From contig OV277864.1 of NCBI GenBank assembly GCA_922989275.2, positions 62,001 through 126,000 of the forward strand: 64,000 nt of DNA, given 5' to 3'. The position numbers were made by a program, and so were the translations under genes. Each line of letters starts with the position of its first letter. Within the stretch, counting starts at the first letter, position 1. The stretch is from Gari tellinella (lineage: Eukaryota > Mollusca > Bivalvia > Cardiida > Psammobiidae). The notes under the pieces were generated by a model. It had not been told where the DNA came from. It was given only the letters and a program-made list of their open reading frames with translations, and ran no database searches. This document shows positions 35,919 to 47,454 of the stretch, piece by piece.

Positions 35919-36910
35919 CTTGAATAGTTGTAGCTATAGCAAGACAATGATGAATTGGATAGAAGTTTCGCATATTTATACAATAAATCGCAGAGACTGG
36001 AAGTCAAAGATGCCAGTGCCATTCTGACACACGAGAATGTAACAGTAGAATGACTGAGTTGACACTTAGCTAATTAGCACGGGTCGTTAAACAAACAACA
36101 CCATGCGGTAATCGATATGCAATCATAGCGCGAAACTGATTAGATTAGGATGTTTTCGCAAAGTGTTTATGAGCGATCATCCATTCATGCATGAACATAA
36201 TACACAATTGAAAAAAGAAATATTAAATTTTCAACGCTGATGGGTTTGGTCTGAAAACGGCCAAAAATTATAATTATTCTAACCATCAACCCGCACACCC
36301 ATCCCCCATATTTCTCTATAATTTAGTTGTCTTGTAATTGTATCATAATTGTAAATGAAATGTTTAAACATATTTATTATAAAATTGTTGTAAAAATGTT
36401 TGGAAGTTGTAAAAGCAAAAACATTATATGTACTTGCTAACAGCAGTTTCAGATATTAAGTGAAATGATGTTGAGTGTACGTGTGGGGTGGGGGAGGGAG
36501 GGTTAATTACCGCGATTACGCTTAAAATGATGATAATGTTAATAAACTCTGTCTTTTGTAAATTCCTACTAAATAATATTTAATAACTGGCAGCTGTAGT
36601 TGATCTACTTATAAACTATATAGAAGTAGTAGTAGTAATAGTTGTTGTTGTTGTAATTCTGGTGGTAGTCGTAGTAGTAGCAGCAACATTCATAGAAGTA
36701 GTAGTTGTAGTAGTAGTAACAGTAGTATTGTTGCAATTATGGTAGAAGTAGTAGTTGTAGTAGTAGTAGTAGAAGTAGTAGTAGTAGAAGTAGTAGAAGT
36801 TGTAGTAGTAGAAGTAGTAATAGTAGTAGAAATAGTTGTAGTAGTAATAGTAGTAGTAGTAGTAGTAATAGTAGTAGTTGATGTTGTTGTTATTTTGGAA
36901 GTTGTAGCAA

Positions 36911-36943
<33 letters not shown>

Positions 36944-37175
36944 ATTCAGTAGCAGTAGTAGTTGTTGTTTTTTATAATGTTGGTAGTAGTAGTAGTAGAA
37001 TCGAATAGGTATTAATAGAGACCGGTAGCTGTTATTGTTAACAATAACTTTGTGGGGTAAGGGAATTCTTTGGAATTGTGTTTGTAAACTCTGAGAGATA
37101 TATCTTTCTAGACATTTGTTGGCTCTGAAAAGGGCCGTTTGTGGAAAACGACTTGCGGTTTATATCCATGACTAA

Positions 37176-37508
37176 CTAGTAGTCAGAATCAGAAGAGTAC
37201 TCCGAATCTGATCCGGAGACAATTTCTACAGACTCGTCAAACATGTCTCTCCGTAGCTGTGCCACTTGGTCTGCTTTGATGTAGGCGTAGTCGTAGAACA
37301 TGTTTCGTGCGCCTTCAACGACTGCCAGCTTCAGGCGAAGATTGTAACGAAAGGCCTTGTTGTTGCTTCGTTTCGCCATCTTGTAGCGTTTCTGTACGTC
37401 TCCAAGCCGCTGGTTCAGCAGAACTATCTGGTCGCAGGCTTTGCGGAAGCGTCGCTCAGCATCACAAAGAGTGTGGCGTTTGTCGAGAGATTGGATTCTG
37501 GAAGGCAT
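37176..37508 (-). CDS. Array gene, copy 24: intact frame, promoter split by an insertion
   Basis: Unit 24 (36518-38549). The frame is consensus and the stem-loop (37121-37136) intact. A 431-bp element plus 11-bp target duplication now lies between the start codon and the TATA box (38005-38012), which is 497 bp from the CDS instead of 55. A transcript from this TATA would begin at the 5' edge of the inserted element and read through it in sense, putting extra ATGs ahead of the gene. Normal protein output is therefore doubtful. Confidence 0.8.
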   Translation of the reverse strand: MPSRIQSLDKRHTLCDAERRFRKACDQIVLLNQRLGDVQKRYKMAKRSNNKAFRYNLRLKLAVVEGARNMFYDYAYIKADQVAQLRRDMFDESVEIVSGSDSEYSSDSDY

Positions 37509-37536
37509 CTTGAATAGTTGTAGCTATAGCAAGACA

Positions 37537-37547
37537 ATGATGAATTG
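37537..37547. repeat. Target-site duplication, left copy
   Basis: ATGATGAATTG, matched at 37979-37989. It overlaps the initiator of the unit 24 gene. Confidence 0.8.
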
Positions 37548-37978
37548 TTGTTGTTCGTTGTTCTGCTAAGGATTAGCGTCCCTCGTGCGTCTAATAGCTG
37601 CCGCATCCCAACGTTCTAGGATCCCGCAGCTTGCGCTATTATCGTCCGGACGTCTCCTCAGCCGGCGGAGAGGTCTAAAGGTTGGTTCCCGAAGTGGCTG
37701 TTTTTCGACATCAGATGATGGATTTCTAAAGTTGAATTTGGTTGGTGGCTGGCATCCATCTGTAGAATTTCTAAGTTGTTGATGGATCCAGTGGCGAAGA
37801 GGAAAAAAGACAAAGTCGACTCCATGAGGTAGCTGTCTTCCAAAAACGGCGCTTCTTAGGGCCACACCCGCCGATGTTGGTCAGGGATCCAGCCATTGGC
37901 TAAGCCTGCCACGCTTAGCCATGGACTAGATCCCTGTGCCTCTCCCACGACGTGCACGTCTCGGCGGGTCGAGAGAGT
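37548..37978 (-). mobile_element. 431-bp retroposon-like insertion in unit 24
   Basis: Array sequence is interrupted with no loss and flanked by an 11-bp direct repeat ATGATGAATTG (37537-37547 and 37979-37989), a target duplication typical of LINE-type retrotransposition. Read on the minus strand it ends in an A/C-rich tail (GAACAACGAACAACAA) and begins with a strongly self-complementary segment. It is more GC-rich than its surroundings. A 99-codon minus-strand frame (37566-37865) ends ~18 bp before the tail. It could be a LINE ORF remnant, but I recognise no motif. No convincing tRNA-type A and B boxes are seen. It could be a SINE-like element or a short LINE derivative; the family is unidentified. 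Confidence 0.75.
37866..37969 (-). other. Nested self-complementary domain at the 5' end of the inserted element
   Basis: Three nested perfect stems: ACCCGCCGA (37866-37874) with TCGGCGGGT (37961-37969); CAGGGATC (37882-37889) with GATCCCTG (37929-37936); GGCTAAGC (37898-37905) with GCTTAGCC (37913-37920). The last is extended by CCAT/ATGG past one bulged T. Beside them is the 12-bp palindrome GACGTGCACGTC (37949-37960). Stems of 8-9 bp in this arrangement suggest a folded RNA, possibly a ribozyme or a binding site for the retrotransposition machinery. No known ribozyme core was recognised. Confidence 0.6.
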
Positions 37979-37989
37979 ATGATGAATTG
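37979..37989. repeat. Target-site duplication, right copy
   Basis: ATGATGAATTG next to the array sequence leading to the TATA box at 38005-38012. Confidence 0.8.
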
Positions 37990-38943
37990 GATAGAAGTTT
38001 CGCATATTTATACAATAAATCGCAGAGACTGGAAGTCAAAGATGCCAGTGCCATTCTGACACACGAGAATGTAACAGTAGAATGACTGAGTTGACACTTA
38101 GCTAATTAGCACGGGTCGTTAAACAAACAACACCATGCGGTAATCGATATGCAATCATAGCGCGAAACTGATTAGATTAGGATGTTTTCGCAAAGTGTTT
38201 ATGAGCGATCATCCATTCATGCATGAACATAATACACAATTGAAAAAAGAAATATTAAATTTTCAACGCTGATGGGTTTGGTCTGAAAACGGCCAAAAAT
38301 TATAATTATTCTAACCATCAACCCGCACACCCATCCCCCATATTTCTCTATAATTTAGTTGTCTTGTAATTGTATCATAATTGTAAATGAAATGTTTAAA
38401 CATATTTATTATAAAATTGTTGTAAAAATGTTTGGAAGTTGTAAAAGCAAAAACATTATATGTACTTGCTAACAGCAGTTTCAGATATTAAGTGAAATGA
38501 TGTTGAGTGTACGTGTGGGGTGGGGGAGGGAGGGTTAATTACCGCGATTACGCTTAAAATGATGATAATGTTAATAAACTCTGTCTTTTGTAAATTCCTA
38601 CTAAATAATATTTAATAACTGGCAGCTGTAGTTGATCTACTTATAAACTATATAGAAGTAGTAGTAGTAATAGTTGTTGTTGTTGTAATTCTGGTGGTAG
38701 TCGTAGTAGTAGCAGCAACATTCATAGAAGTAGTAGTTGTAGTAGTAGTAACAGTAGTATTGTTGCAATTATGGTAGAAGTAGTAGTTGTAGTAGTAGTA
38801 GTAGAAGTAGTAGTAGTAGAAGTAGTAGAAGTTGTAGTAGTAGAAGTATTAGATAGTAGTAGAAATAGTTGTAGTAGTAATAGTAGTAGTAGTAGTAGTA
38901 ATAGTAGTAGTTGATGTTGTTGTTATTTTGGAAGTTGTAGCAA

Positions 38944-38976
<33 letters not shown>

Positions 38977-39208
38977 ATTCAGTAGCAGTAGTAGTTGTTG
39001 TTTTTTATAATGTTGGTAGTAGTAGTAGTAGAATCGAATAGGTATTAATAGAGACCGGTAGCTGTTATTGTTAACAATAACTTTGTGGGGTAAGGGAATT
39101 CTTTGGAATTGTGTTTGTAAACTCTGAGAGATATATCTTTCTAGACATTTGTTGGCTCTGAAAAGGGCCGTTTGTGGAAAACGACTTGCGGTTTATATCC
39201 ATGACTAA

Positions 39209-39541
39209 CTAGTAGTCAGAATCAGAAGAGTACTCCGAATCTGATCCGGAGACAATTTCTACAGACTCGTCAAACATGTCTCTCCGTAGCTGTGCCACTT
39301 GGTCTGCTTTGATGTAGGCGTAGTCGTAGAACATGTTTCGTGCGCCTTCAACGACTGCCAGCTTCAGGCGAAGATTGTAACGAAAGGCCTTGTTGTTGCT
39401 TCGTTTCGCCATCTTGTAGCGTTTCTGTACGTCTCCAAGCCGCTGGTTCAGCAGAACTATCTGGTCGCAGGCTTTGCGGAAGCGTCGCTCAGCATCACAA
39501 AGAGTGTGGCGTTTGTCGAGAGATTGGATTCTGGAAGGCAT
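39209..39541 (-). CDS. Array gene, copy 25
   Basis: Unit 25 (38550-40140, 1591 bp) has the GTATTAGATAG microsatellite variant of units 23 and 27. Consensus protein. The stem-loop is at 39154-39169 and TATA at 39596-39603. Confidence 0.85.
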   Translation of the reverse strand: MPSRIQSLDKRHTLCDAERRFRKACDQIVLLNQRLGDVQKRYKMAKRSNNKAFRYNLRLKLAVVEGARNMFYDYAYIKADQVAQLRRDMFDESVEIVSGSDSEYSSDSDY

Positions 39542-40533
39542 CTTGAATAGTTGTAGCTATAGCAAGACAATGATGAATTGGATAGAAGTTTCGCATATTT
39601 ATACAATAAATCGCAGAGACTGGAAGTCAAAGATGCCAGTGCCATTCTGACACACGAGAATGTAACAGTAGAATGACTGAGTTGACACTTAGCTAATTAG
39701 CACGGGTCGTTAAACAAACAACACCATGCGGTAATCGATATGCAATCATAGCGCGAAACTGATTAGATTAGGATGTTTTCGCAAAGTGTTTATGAGCGAT
39801 CATCCATTCATGCATGAACATAATACACAATTGAAAAAAGAAATATTAAATTTTCAACGCTGATGGGTTTGGTCTGAAAACGGCCAAAAATTATAATTAT
39901 TCTAACCATCAACCCGCACACCCATCCCCCATATTTCTCTATAATTTAGTTGTCTTGTAATTGTATCATAATTGTAAATGAAATGTTTAAACATATTTAT
40001 TATAAAATTGTTGTAAAAATGTTTGGAAGTTGTAAAAGCAAAAACATTATATGTACTTGCTAACAGCAGTTTCAGATATTAAGTGAAATGATGTTGAGTG
40101 TACGTGTGGGGTGGGGGAGGGAGGGTTAATTACCGCGATTACGCTTAAAATGATGATAATGTTAATAAACTCTGTCTTTTGTAAATTCCTACTAAATAAT
40201 ATTTAATAACTGGCAGCTGTAGTTGATCTACTTATAAACTATATAGAAGTAGTAGTAGTAATAGTTGTTGTTGTTGTAATTCTGGTGGTAGTCGTAGTAG
40301 TAGCAGCAACATTCATAGAAGTAGTAGTTGTAGTAGTAGTAACAGTAGTATTGTTGCAATTATGGTAGAAGTAGTAGTTGTAGTAGTAGTAGTAGAAGTA
40401 GTAGTAGTAGAAGTAGTAGAAGTTGTAGTAGTAGAAGTAGTAATAGTAGTAGAAATAGTTGTAGTAGTAATAGTAGTAGTAGTAGTAGTAATAGTAGTAG
40501 TTGATGTTGTTGTTATTTTGGAAGTTGTAGCAA

Positions 40534-40569
<36 letters not shown>

Positions 40570-40801
40570 ATTCAGTAGCAGTAGTAGTTGTTGTTTTTTA
40601 TAATGTTGGTAGTAGTAGTAGTAGAATCGAATAGGTATTAATAGAGACCGGTAGCTGTTATTGTTAACAATAACTTTGTGGGGTAAGGGAATTCTTTGGA
40701 ATTGTGTTTGTAAACTCTGAGAGATATATCTTTCTAGACATTTGTTGGCTCTGAAAAGGGCCGTTTGTGGAAAACGACTTGCGGTTTATATCCATGACTA
40801 A

Positions 40802-41134
40802 CTAGTAGTCAGAATCAGAAGAGTACTCCGAATCTGATCCGGAGACAATTTCTACAGACTCGTCAAACATGTCTCTCCGTAGCTGTGCCACTTGGTCTGC
40901 TTTTATGTAGGCGTAGTCGTAGAACATGTTTCGTGCGCCTTCAACGACTGCCAGCTTCAGGCGAAGATTGTAACGAAAGGCCTTGTTGTTGCTTCGTTTC
41001 GCCATCTTGTAGCGTTTCTGTACGTCTCCAAGCCGCTGGTTCAGCAGAACTATCTGGTCGCAGGCTTTGCGGAAGCGTCGCTCAGCATCACAAAGAGTGT
41101 GGCGTTTGTCGAGAGATTGGATTCTGGAAGGCAT
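40802..41134 (-). CDS. Array gene, copy 26
   Basis: Unit 26 (40141-41733, 1593 bp). It has a synonymous Ile77 change (ATC to ATA) and a consensus protein. The stem-loop is at 40747-40762 and TATA at 41189-41196. Its 3' junction reads accacg instead of accgcg, as does that of unit 27. Confidence 0.85.
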   Translation of the reverse strand: MPSRIQSLDKRHTLCDAERRFRKACDQIVLLNQRLGDVQKRYKMAKRSNNKAFRYNLRLKLAVVEGARNMFYDYAYIKADQVAQLRRDMFDESVEIVSGSDSEYSSDSDY

Positions 41135-42383
41135 CTTGAATAGTTGTAGCTATAGCAAGACAATGATGAATTGGATAGAAGTTTCGCATATTTATACAAT
41201 AAATCGCAGAGACTGGAAGTCAAAGATGCCAGTGCCATTCTGACACACGAGAATGTAACAGTAGAATGACTGAGTTGACACTTAGCTAATTAGCACGGGT
41301 CGTTAAACAAACAACACCATGCGGTAATCGATATGCAATCATAGCGCGAAACTGATTAGATTAGGATGTTTTCGCAAAGTGTTTATGAGCGATCATCCAT
41401 TCATGCATGAACATAATACACAATTGAAAAAAGAAATATTAAATTTTCAACGCTGATGGGTTTGGTCTGAAAACGGCCAAAAATTATAATTATTCTAACC
41501 ATCAACCCGCACACCCATCCCCCATATTTCTCTATAATTTAGTTGTCTTGTAATTGTATCATAATTGTAAATGAAATGTTTAAACATATTTATTATAAAA
41601 TTGTTGTAAAAATGTTTGGAAGTTGTAAAAGCAAAAACATTATATGTACTTGCTAACAGCAGTTTCAGATATTAAGTGAAATGATGTTGAGTGTACGTGT
41701 GGGGTGGGGGAGGGAGGGTTAATTACCACGATTACGCTTAAAATGATGATAATGTTAATAAACTCTGTCTTTTGTAAATTCCTACTAAATAATATTTAAT
41801 AACTGGCAGCTGTAGTTGATCTACTTATAAACTATATAGAAGTAGTAGTAGTAATAGTTGTTGTTGTTGTAATTCTGGTGGTAGTCGTAGTAGTAGCAGC
41901 AACATTCATAGAAGTAGTAGTTGTAGTAGTAGTAACAGTAGTATTGTTGCAATTATGGTAGAAGTAGTAGTTGTAGTAGTAGTAGTAGAAGTAGTAGTAG
42001 TAGAAGTAGTAGAAGTTGTAGTAGTAGAAGTATTAGATAGTAGTAGAAATAGTTGTAGTAGTAATAGTAGTAGTAGTAGTAGTAATAGTAGTAGTTGATG
42101 TTGTTGTTATTTTGGAAGTTGTAGCAATAGTAGTAGTAGTAGTAGTAGTAGATTCAGTAGCAGTAGTAGTTGTTGTTTTTTATAATGTTGGTAGTAGTAG
42201 TAGTAGAATCGAATAGGTATTAATAGAGACCGGTAGCTGTTATTGTTAACAATAACTTTGTGGGGTAAGGGAATTCTTTGGAATTGTGTTTGTAAACTCT
42301 GAGAGATATATCTTTCTAGACATTTGTTGGCTCTGAAAAGGGCCGTTTGTGGAAAACGACTTGCGGTTTATATCCATGACTAA

Positions 42384-42716
42384 CTAGTAGTCAGAATCAG
42401 AAGAGTACTCCGAATCTGATCCGGAGACAATTTCTACAGACTCGTCAAACATGTCTCTCCGTAGCTGTGCCACTTGGTCTGCTTTGATGTAGGCGTAGTC
42501 GTAGAACATGTTTCGTGCGCCTTCAACGACTGCCAGCTTCAGGCGAAGATTGTAACGAAAGGCCTTGTTGTTGCTTCGTTTCGCCATCTTGTAGCGTTTC
42601 TGTACGTCTCCAAGCCGCTGGTTCAGCAGAACTATCTGGTCGCAGGCTTTGCGGAAGCGTCGCTCAGCATCACAAAGAGTGTGGCGTTTGTCGAGAGATT
42701 GGATTCTGGAAGGCAT
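42384..42716 (-). CDS. Array gene, copy 27
   Basis: Unit 27 (41734-43315, 1582 bp) has the GTATTAGATAG variant with a shortened second TAG run. Consensus protein. The stem-loop is at 42329-42344 and TATA at 42771-42778. Confidence 0.85.
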   Translation of the reverse strand: MPSRIQSLDKRHTLCDAERRFRKACDQIVLLNQRLGDVQKRYKMAKRSNNKAFRYNLRLKLAVVEGARNMFYDYAYIKADQVAQLRRDMFDESVEIVSGSDSEYSSDSDY

Positions 42717-43964
42717 CTTGAATAGTTGTAGCTATAGCAAGACAATGATGAATTGGATAGAAGTTTCGCATATTTATACAATAAATCGCAGAGACTGGAA
42801 GTCAAAGATGCCAGTGCCATTCTGACACACGAGAATGTAACAGTAGAATGACTGAGTTGACACTTAGCTAATTAGCACGGGTCGTTAAACAAACAACACC
42901 ATGCGGTAATCGATATGCAATCATAGCGCGAAACTGATTAGATTAGGATGTTTTCGCAAAGTGTTTATGAGCGATCATCCATTCATGCATGAACATAATA
43001 CACAATTGAAAAAAGAAATATTAAATTTTCAACGCTGATGGGTTTGGTCTGAAAACGGCCAAAAATTATAATTATTCTAACCATCAACCCGCACACCCAT
43101 CCCCCATATTTCTCTATAATTTAGTTGTCCTGTAATTGTATCATAATTGTAAATGAAATGTTTAAACATATTTATTATAAAATTGTTGTAAAAATGTTTG
43201 GAAGTTGTAAAAGCAAAAACATTATATGTACTTGCTAACAGCAGTTTCAGATATTAAGTGAAATGATGTTGAGTGTACGTGTGGGGTGGGGGAGGGAGGG
43301 TTAATTACCACGATTACGCTTAAAATGATGATAATGTTAATAAACTCTGTCTTTTGTAAATTCCTACTAAATAATATTTAATAACTGGCAGCTGTAGTTG
43401 ATCTACTTATAAACTATATAGAAGTAGTAGTAGTAATAGTTGTTGTTGTTGTAATTCTGGTGGTAGTCGTAGTAGTAGCAGCAACATTCATAGAAGTAGT
43501 AGTTGTAGTAGTAGTAACAGTAGTATTGTTGCAATTATGGTAGAAGTAGTAGTTGTAGTAGTAGTAGTAGAAGTAGTAGTAGTAGAAGTAGTAGAAGTTG
43601 TAGTAGTAGAAGTAGTAATAGTAGTAGAAATAGTTGTAGTAGTAATAGTAGTAGTAGTAGTAGTAATAGTAGTAGTTGATGTTGTTGTTATTTTGGAAGT
43701 TGTAGCAATAGTATTAGTAGTAGTAGTAGTAGATTCAGTAGCAGTAGTAGTTGTTGTTTTTTATAATGTTGGTAGTAGTAGTAGTAGAATCGAATAGGTA
43801 TTAATAGAGACCGGTAGCTGTTATTGTTAACAATAACTTTGTGGGGTAAGGGAATTCTTTGGAATTGTGTTTGTAAACTCTGAGAGATATATCATTCTAG
43901 ACATTTGTTGGCTCTGAAAAGGGCCGTTTGTGGAAAACGACTTGCGGTTTATATCCATGACTAA

Positions 43965-44297
43965 CTAGTAGTCAGAATCAGAAGAGTACTCCGAATCTGA
44001 TCCGGAGACAATTTCTACAGACTCGTCAAACATGTCTCTCCGTAGCTGTGCCACTTGGTCTGCTTTGATGTAGGCGTAGTCGTAGAACATGTTTCGTGCG
44101 CCTTCAACGACTGCCAGCTTCAGGCGAAGATTGTAACGAAAGGCCTTGTTGTTGCTTCGTTTCGCCATCTTGTAGCGTTTCTGTACGTCTCCAAGCCGCT
44201 GGTTCAGCAGAACTATCTGGTCGCAGGCTTTGCGGAAGCGTCGCTCAGCATCACAAAGAGTGTGGCGTTTGTCGAGAGATTGGATTCTGGAAGGCAT
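43965..44297 (-). CDS. Array gene, copy 28
   Basis: Unit 28 (43316-44896, 1581 bp). Consensus protein; the stem-loop (43910-43925) and TATA (44352-44359) are intact. The downstream purine element is mutated (plus-strand T to A at 43894, giving CTAGAATGA), which could weaken histone-type 3' processing of this copy. Confidence 0.85.
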   Translation of the reverse strand: MPSRIQSLDKRHTLCDAERRFRKACDQIVLLNQRLGDVQKRYKMAKRSNNKAFRYNLRLKLAVVEGARNMFYDYAYIKADQVAQLRRDMFDESVEIVSGSDSEYSSDSDY

Positions 44298-45544
44298 CTT
44301 GAATAGTTGTAGCTATAGCAAGACAATGATGAATTGGATAGAAGTTTCGCATATTTATACAATAAATCGCAGAGACTGGAAGTCAAAGATGCCAGTGCCA
44401 TTCTGACACACGAGAATGTAACAGTAGAATGACTGAGTTGACACTTAGCTAATTAGCACGGGTCGTTAAACAAACAACACCATGCGGTAATCGATATGCA
44501 ATCATAGCGCGAAACTGATTAGATTAGGATGTTTTCGCAAAGTGTTTATGAGCGATCATCCATTCATGCATGAACATAATACACAATTGAAAAAAGAAAT
44601 ATTAAATTTTCAACGCTGATGGGTTTGGTCTGAAAACGGCCAAAAATTATAATTATTCTAACCATCAACCCGCACACCCATCCCCCATATTTCTCTATAA
44701 TTTAGTTGTCTTGTAATTGTATCATAATTGTAAATGAAATGTTTAAACATATTTATTATAAAATTGTTGTAAAAATGTTTGGAAGTTGTAAAAGCAAAAA
44801 CATTATATGTACTTGCTAACAGCAGTTTCAGATATTAAGTGAAATGATGTTGAGTGTACGTGTGGGGTGGGGGAGGGAGGGTTAATTACCGCGATTACGC
44901 TTAAAATGATGATAATGTTAATAAACTCTGTCTTTTGTAAATTCCTACTAAATAATATTTAATAACTGGCAGCTGTAGTTGATCTACTTATAAACTATAT
45001 AGAAGTAGTAGTAGTAATAGTTGTTGTTGTTGTAATTCTGGTGGTAGTCGTAGTAGTAGCAGCAACATTCATAGAAGTAGTAGTTGTAGTAGTAGTAACA
45101 GTAGTATTGTTGCAATTATGGTAGAAGTAGTAGTTGTAGTAGTAGTAGTAGTAGAAGTAGTAGTAGTAGAAGTAGTAGAAGTTGTAGTAGTAGAAGTAGT
45201 AATAGTAGTAGAAATAGTTGTAGTAGTAATAGTAGTAGTAGTAGTAGTAATAGTAGTAGTTGATGTTGTTGTTATTTTGGAAGTTGTAGCAATAGTAGTA
45301 GTAGTAGTAGTAGATTCAGTAGCAGTAGTAGTTTTTTTTTTTATAATGTTGGTAGTAGTAGTAGTAGAATCGAATAGGTATTAATAGAGACCGGTAGCTG
45401 TTATTGTTAACAATAACTTTGTGGGGTAAGGGAATTCTTTGGAATTGTGTTTGTAAACTCTGAGAGATATATCTTTCTAGACATTTGTTGGCTCTGAAAA
45501 GGGCCGTTTGTGGAAAACGACTTGCGGTTTATATCCATGACTAA

Positions 45545-45877
45545 CTAGTAGTCAGAATCAGAAGAGTACTCCGAATCTGATCCGGAGACAATTTCTACAG
45601 ACTCGTCAAACATGTCTCTCCGTAGCTGTGCCACTTGGTCTGCTTTGATGTAGGCGTAGTCGTAGAACATGTTTCGTGCGCCTTCAACGACTGCCAGCTT
45701 CAGGCGAAGATTGTAACGAAAGGCCTTGTTGTTGCTTCGTTTCGCCATCTTGTAGCGTTTCTGTACGTCTCCAAGCCGCTGGTTCAGCAGAACTATCTGG
45801 TCGCAGGCTTTGCGGAAGCGTCGCTCAGCATCACAAAGAGTGTGGCGTTTGTCGAGAGATTGGATTCTGGAAGGCAT
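45545..45877 (-). CDS. Array gene, copy 29
   Basis: Unit 29 (44897-46476, 1580 bp). TTGTTGTTTTTT downstream is replaced by a longer T run, shared with units 30 and 31. It carries the tcaaaaatgcc variant. Consensus protein. The stem-loop is at 45490-45505 and TATA at 45932-45939. Confidence 0.85.
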   Translation of the reverse strand: MPSRIQSLDKRHTLCDAERRFRKACDQIVLLNQRLGDVQKRYKMAKRSNNKAFRYNLRLKLAVVEGARNMFYDYAYIKADQVAQLRRDMFDESVEIVSGSDSEYSSDSDY

Positions 45878-47121
45878 CTTGAATAGTTGTAGCTATAGCA
45901 AGACAATGATGAATTGGATAGAAGTTTCGCATATTTATACAATAAATCGCAGAGACTGGAAGTCAAAAATGCCAGTGCCATTCTGACACACGAGAATGTA
46001 ACAGTAGAATGACTGAGTTGACACTTAGCTAATTAGCACGGGTCGTTAAACAAACAACACCATGCGGTAATCGATATGCAATCATAGCGCGAAACTGATT
46101 AGATTAGGATGTTTTCGCAAAGTGTTTATGAGCGATCATCCATTCATGCATGAACATAATACACAATTGAAAAAAGAAATATTAAATTTTCAACGCTGAT
46201 GGGTTTGGTCTGAAAACGGCCAAAAATTATAATTATTCTAACCATCAACCCGCACACCCATCCCCCATATTTCTCTATAATTTAGTTGTCTTGTAATTGT
46301 ATAATAATTGTAAATGAAATGTTTAAACATATTTATTATAAAATTGTTGTAAAAATGTTTGGAAGTTGTAAAAGCAAAAACATTATATGTACTTGCTAAC
46401 AGCAGTTTCAGATATTAAGTGAAATGATGTTGAGTGTACGTGTGGGGTGGGGGAGGGAGGGTTAATTACCGCGATTACGCTTAAAATGATGATAATGTTA
46501 ATAAACTCTGTCTTTTGTAAATTCCTACTAAATAATATTTAATAACTGGCAGCTGTAGTTGATCTACTTATAAACTATATAGAAGTAGTAGTAGTAATAG
46601 TTGTTGTTGTTGTAATTCTGGTGGTAGTCGTAGTAGTAGCAGCAACATTCATAGAAGTAGTAGTAGTAGTAACAGTAGTATTGTTGCAATTATGGTAGAA
46701 GTAGTAGTTGTAGTAGTAGTAGTAGAAGTAGTAGTAGTAGAAGTAGTAGAAATTGTAGTAGTAGAAGTAGTAATAGTAGTAGAAATAGTTGTAGTAGTAA
46801 TAGTAGTAGTAGTAGTAGTAATAGTAGTAGTTGATGTTGTTGTTATTTTGGAAGTTGTAGCAATAGTAGTAGTAGTAGTAGTAGTAGTAGATTCAGTAGC
46901 AGTAATAATTTTTTTTTTTATAATGTTGGTAGTAGTAGTAGTAGAATCGAATAGGTATTAATAGAGACCGGTAGCTGTTATTGTTAACAATAACTTTGTG
47001 GGGTAAGGGAATTCTTTGGAATTGTGTTTGTAAACTCTGAGAGATATATCTTTCTAGACATTTGTTGGCTCTGAAAAGGGCCGTTTGTGGAAAACGACTT
47101 GCGGTTTATATCCATGACTAA

Positions 47122-47454
47122 CTAGTAGTCAGAATCAGAAGAGTACTCCGAATCTGATCCGGAGACAATTTCTACAGACTCGTCAAACATGTCTCTCCGT
47201 AGCTGTGCCACTTGGTCTGCTTTGATGTAGGCGTAGTCGTAGAACATGTTTCGTGCGCCTTCAACGACTGCCAGCTTCAGGCGAAGATTGTAACGAAAGG
47301 CCTTGTTGTTGCTTCGTTTCGCCATCTTGTAGCGTTTCTGTACGTCTCCAAGCCGCTGGTTCAGCAGAACTATCTGGTCGCAGGCTTTGCGGAAGCGTCG
47401 CTCAGCATCACAAAGAGTGTGGCGTTTGTCGAGAGATTGGATTCTGGAAGGCAT
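47122..47454 (-). CDS. Array gene, copy 30
   Basis: Unit 30 (46477-48052, 1576 bp) has the long T run, a lost GTTGTA in the first TAG block, a one-base deletion (cacaccatccccc near 47834) and ggtctaaaaac, the last shared with unit 32. Consensus protein. The stem-loop is at 47067-47082 and TATA at 47509-47516. Confidence 0.85.
   Translation of the reverse strand: MPSRIQSLDKRHTLCDAERRFRKACDQIVLLNQRLGDVQKRYKMAKRSNNKAFRYNLRLKLAVVEGARNMFYDYAYIKADQVAQLRRDMFDESVEIVSGSDSEYSSDSDY

Noticed and set aside
37698..37714. Hammerhead ribozyme core (CTGATG followed by GAAA on the minus strand)
   Set aside because: There are only two bases between the motifs, so stem II cannot form, and the flanking stems do not pair.
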